Positions 63,115 to 64,000 of a stretch of DNA of 64,000 nucleotides are shown one piece after another. Under the pieces are notes generated by a model that was not told the origin of the DNA, did no database searches, and saw only the letters and a program-made list of their open reading frames with translations. Numbering within the stretch: the stretch's first letter is position 1; each line of letters opens with the position of its first letter. This DNA comes from DATMRS01 sp035566015 (GTDB taxonomy: Bacteria; Pseudomonadota; Alphaproteobacteria; Sphingomonadales; Sphingomonadaceae), in assembly GCA_035566015.1 (NCBI GenBank), contig DATMRS010000018.1, positions 1 to 64,000 on the forward strand. The letters are read 5' to 3'. A program made the position numbers and the translations under genes.

Positions 63115-64000
63115 GGGTCCACATCCACCGCGACGCGCACGCTCCTCGGCCAGTCGAGCGCGCCCAGCCAGTCGCGGATCACGTCCTGCACGGCAAGCTG
63201 GCGGCGCGCATGGACCAGCAGGCGCTGGCGGTGGCGGCCGCGCAGCATCGCCAGCGGCGCGGGAGCGGGGCCGAACACCTGCATCCCCTCGATCCGGGGC
63301 GCGGTCCGCCCGATCAGCCGCGCGGTTTCGACCGCCTCGTCGAGCGTTTCGGACGAGATGACGATCGCGGCATAGCGGCCGAAGGGCGGCGCGTTGGCGG
63401 CGCGGCGCGCTTCCGTTTCGGCGGCGTAGAAGCTTTCGGCGTCGCCCGAGACGAGCGCCCGGATCACCGGCGCGGCCGGTTCGCGCGTCTGGACGAGGAC
63501 GCGCCCCGGCTTCTCGCCCCGCCCGGCGCGCCCAGCGACCTGCGCGATCTGCTGGAAACTGCGCTCGGCCGCGCGCAGGTCGCCGCCGGAGAGGCCGAGG
63601 TCGGCATCCACCACGCCGACCAAGGTGAGGTTCGGGAAATGATAGCCCTTGGTGACGAGCTGGGTGCCGATCACGATGTCGATCTCGCCCGCTTCCATCC
63701 GGTTGACGAACTCGGCCGCCTTGGCCGGCGACCAGAGCGTGTCGGAGGTGACGATCGCGGTGCGCGCCTCGGGAAAGAGCGCCGCCACCTCGTCGGCGAT
63801 CCGCTCGACACCGGGGCCGCAGGCGACGAGCGCGTCCTCCTCCCCACATTCGGGGCAGGCGCGGGGCGGCGGCATGACATGGCCGCAATGATGACAGGCG
63901 AGGCGCGCCATCAGCCGATGCTCGACCATCCAGGCGGTGCAGTTCGGGCATTGGAAACGATGCCCGCAATGCCGGCAGAGCGTCAGCGGCGCATAGCCGC
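63099..64000 (-). CDS. priA: Primosomal protein N' (PriA), C-terminal part
   Basis: The frame is open through the right window edge; about 300 C-terminal residues are visible of some 720. The zinc-binding cysteines appear in LCRHCGHRFQCPNC, ACHHCG and CPECG. Helicase motifs V and VI follow: GTQLVTKGYHFPNLTLVGVV (in part GTQLVTKGYHFPNL), DADLGL and QVAGRAGRG, and the C-terminal domain ends VAVDVDPYSFL. It restarts stalled replication forks. The N-terminal part lies outside. Confidence 0.96.
   Translation of the reverse strand, partial: GYAPLTLCRHCGHRFQCPNCTAWMVEHRLMARLACHHCGHVMPPPRACPECGEEDALVACGPGVERIADEVAALFPEARTAIVTSDTLWSPAKAAEFVNRMEAGEIDIVIGTQLVTKGYHFPNLTLVGVVDADLGLSGGDLRAAERSFQQIAQVAGRAGRGEKPGRVLVQTREPAAPVIRALVSGDAESFYAAETEARRAANAPPFGRYAAIVISSETLDEAVETARLIGRTAPRIEGMQVFGPAPAPLAMLRGRHRQRLLVHARRQLAVQDVIRDWLGALDWPRSVRVAVDVDPYSFL

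Overview
The window comes from a high-GC alphaproteobacterium, most likely of the order Sphingomonadales. The evidence is the codon and GC style, two large TonB-dependent receptors next to catabolic genes, the nuo-birA-coaX-ribonuclease J-DUF1467 gene order, and an F1 ATP synthase operon without its F0 genes. No taxonomic search was run, so the genus is left open.

Bases 1-9,760 open with the 3' end of an IS630-family transposase touching an IclR regulator. A LysR regulator follows, divergent from a TonB-dependent receptor. A five-gene same-strand series then runs receptor, MetE-like zinc methyltransferase, SMP-30/gluconolactonase-type hydrolase and two tandem paralogous MFS transporters. A periplasmic DUF3857/transglutaminase/TPR protein (9,847-13,134) separates this from a second catabolic block (13,173-26,954). 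That block holds a DUF1801 gene with no start, an SDR, an NTF2-FMO fusion, a bicupin, an MFS transporter, an HSL-type esterase, an IclR regulator, two LigI-like amidohydrolases, a carboxymuconolactone-decarboxylase-like protein, a second TonB receptor, a DAD-like cupin and an NTF2-like protein. Together these look like uptake and stepwise oxidation/hydrolysis of a plant- or lignin-derived aromatic or ketone; the substrate cannot be read from sequence. The block ends in gene debris that includes a PQQ-dehydrogenase remnant.

Bases 27,559-47,254 are housekeeping: efp, an inositol-monophosphatase family gene, the complete 14-gene nuo operon, then birA, coaX, ribonuclease J and a DUF1467 gene. The nuo operon carries an extra 53-codon membrane ORF between nuoE and nuoF, a Fur-box-like palindrome before nuoA and a strong hairpin between nuoI and nuoJ. 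Next come a short RadC/JAB protein, an aldehyde dehydrogenase, a glutathione peroxidase, MarR, ilvE and tRNA-Gln(TTG). An orphan double-AAA ATPase lies beyond the tRNA, flanked by stretches without recognisable genes.

The right end holds a DEAD-box helicase with a DbpA-like RNA-binding tail, a YaiI/DUF188 protein, the atpHAGDC operon on the minus strand with palindromic repeats in two gaps, an Ada-type repair protein, and the 3' part of priA running off the window.
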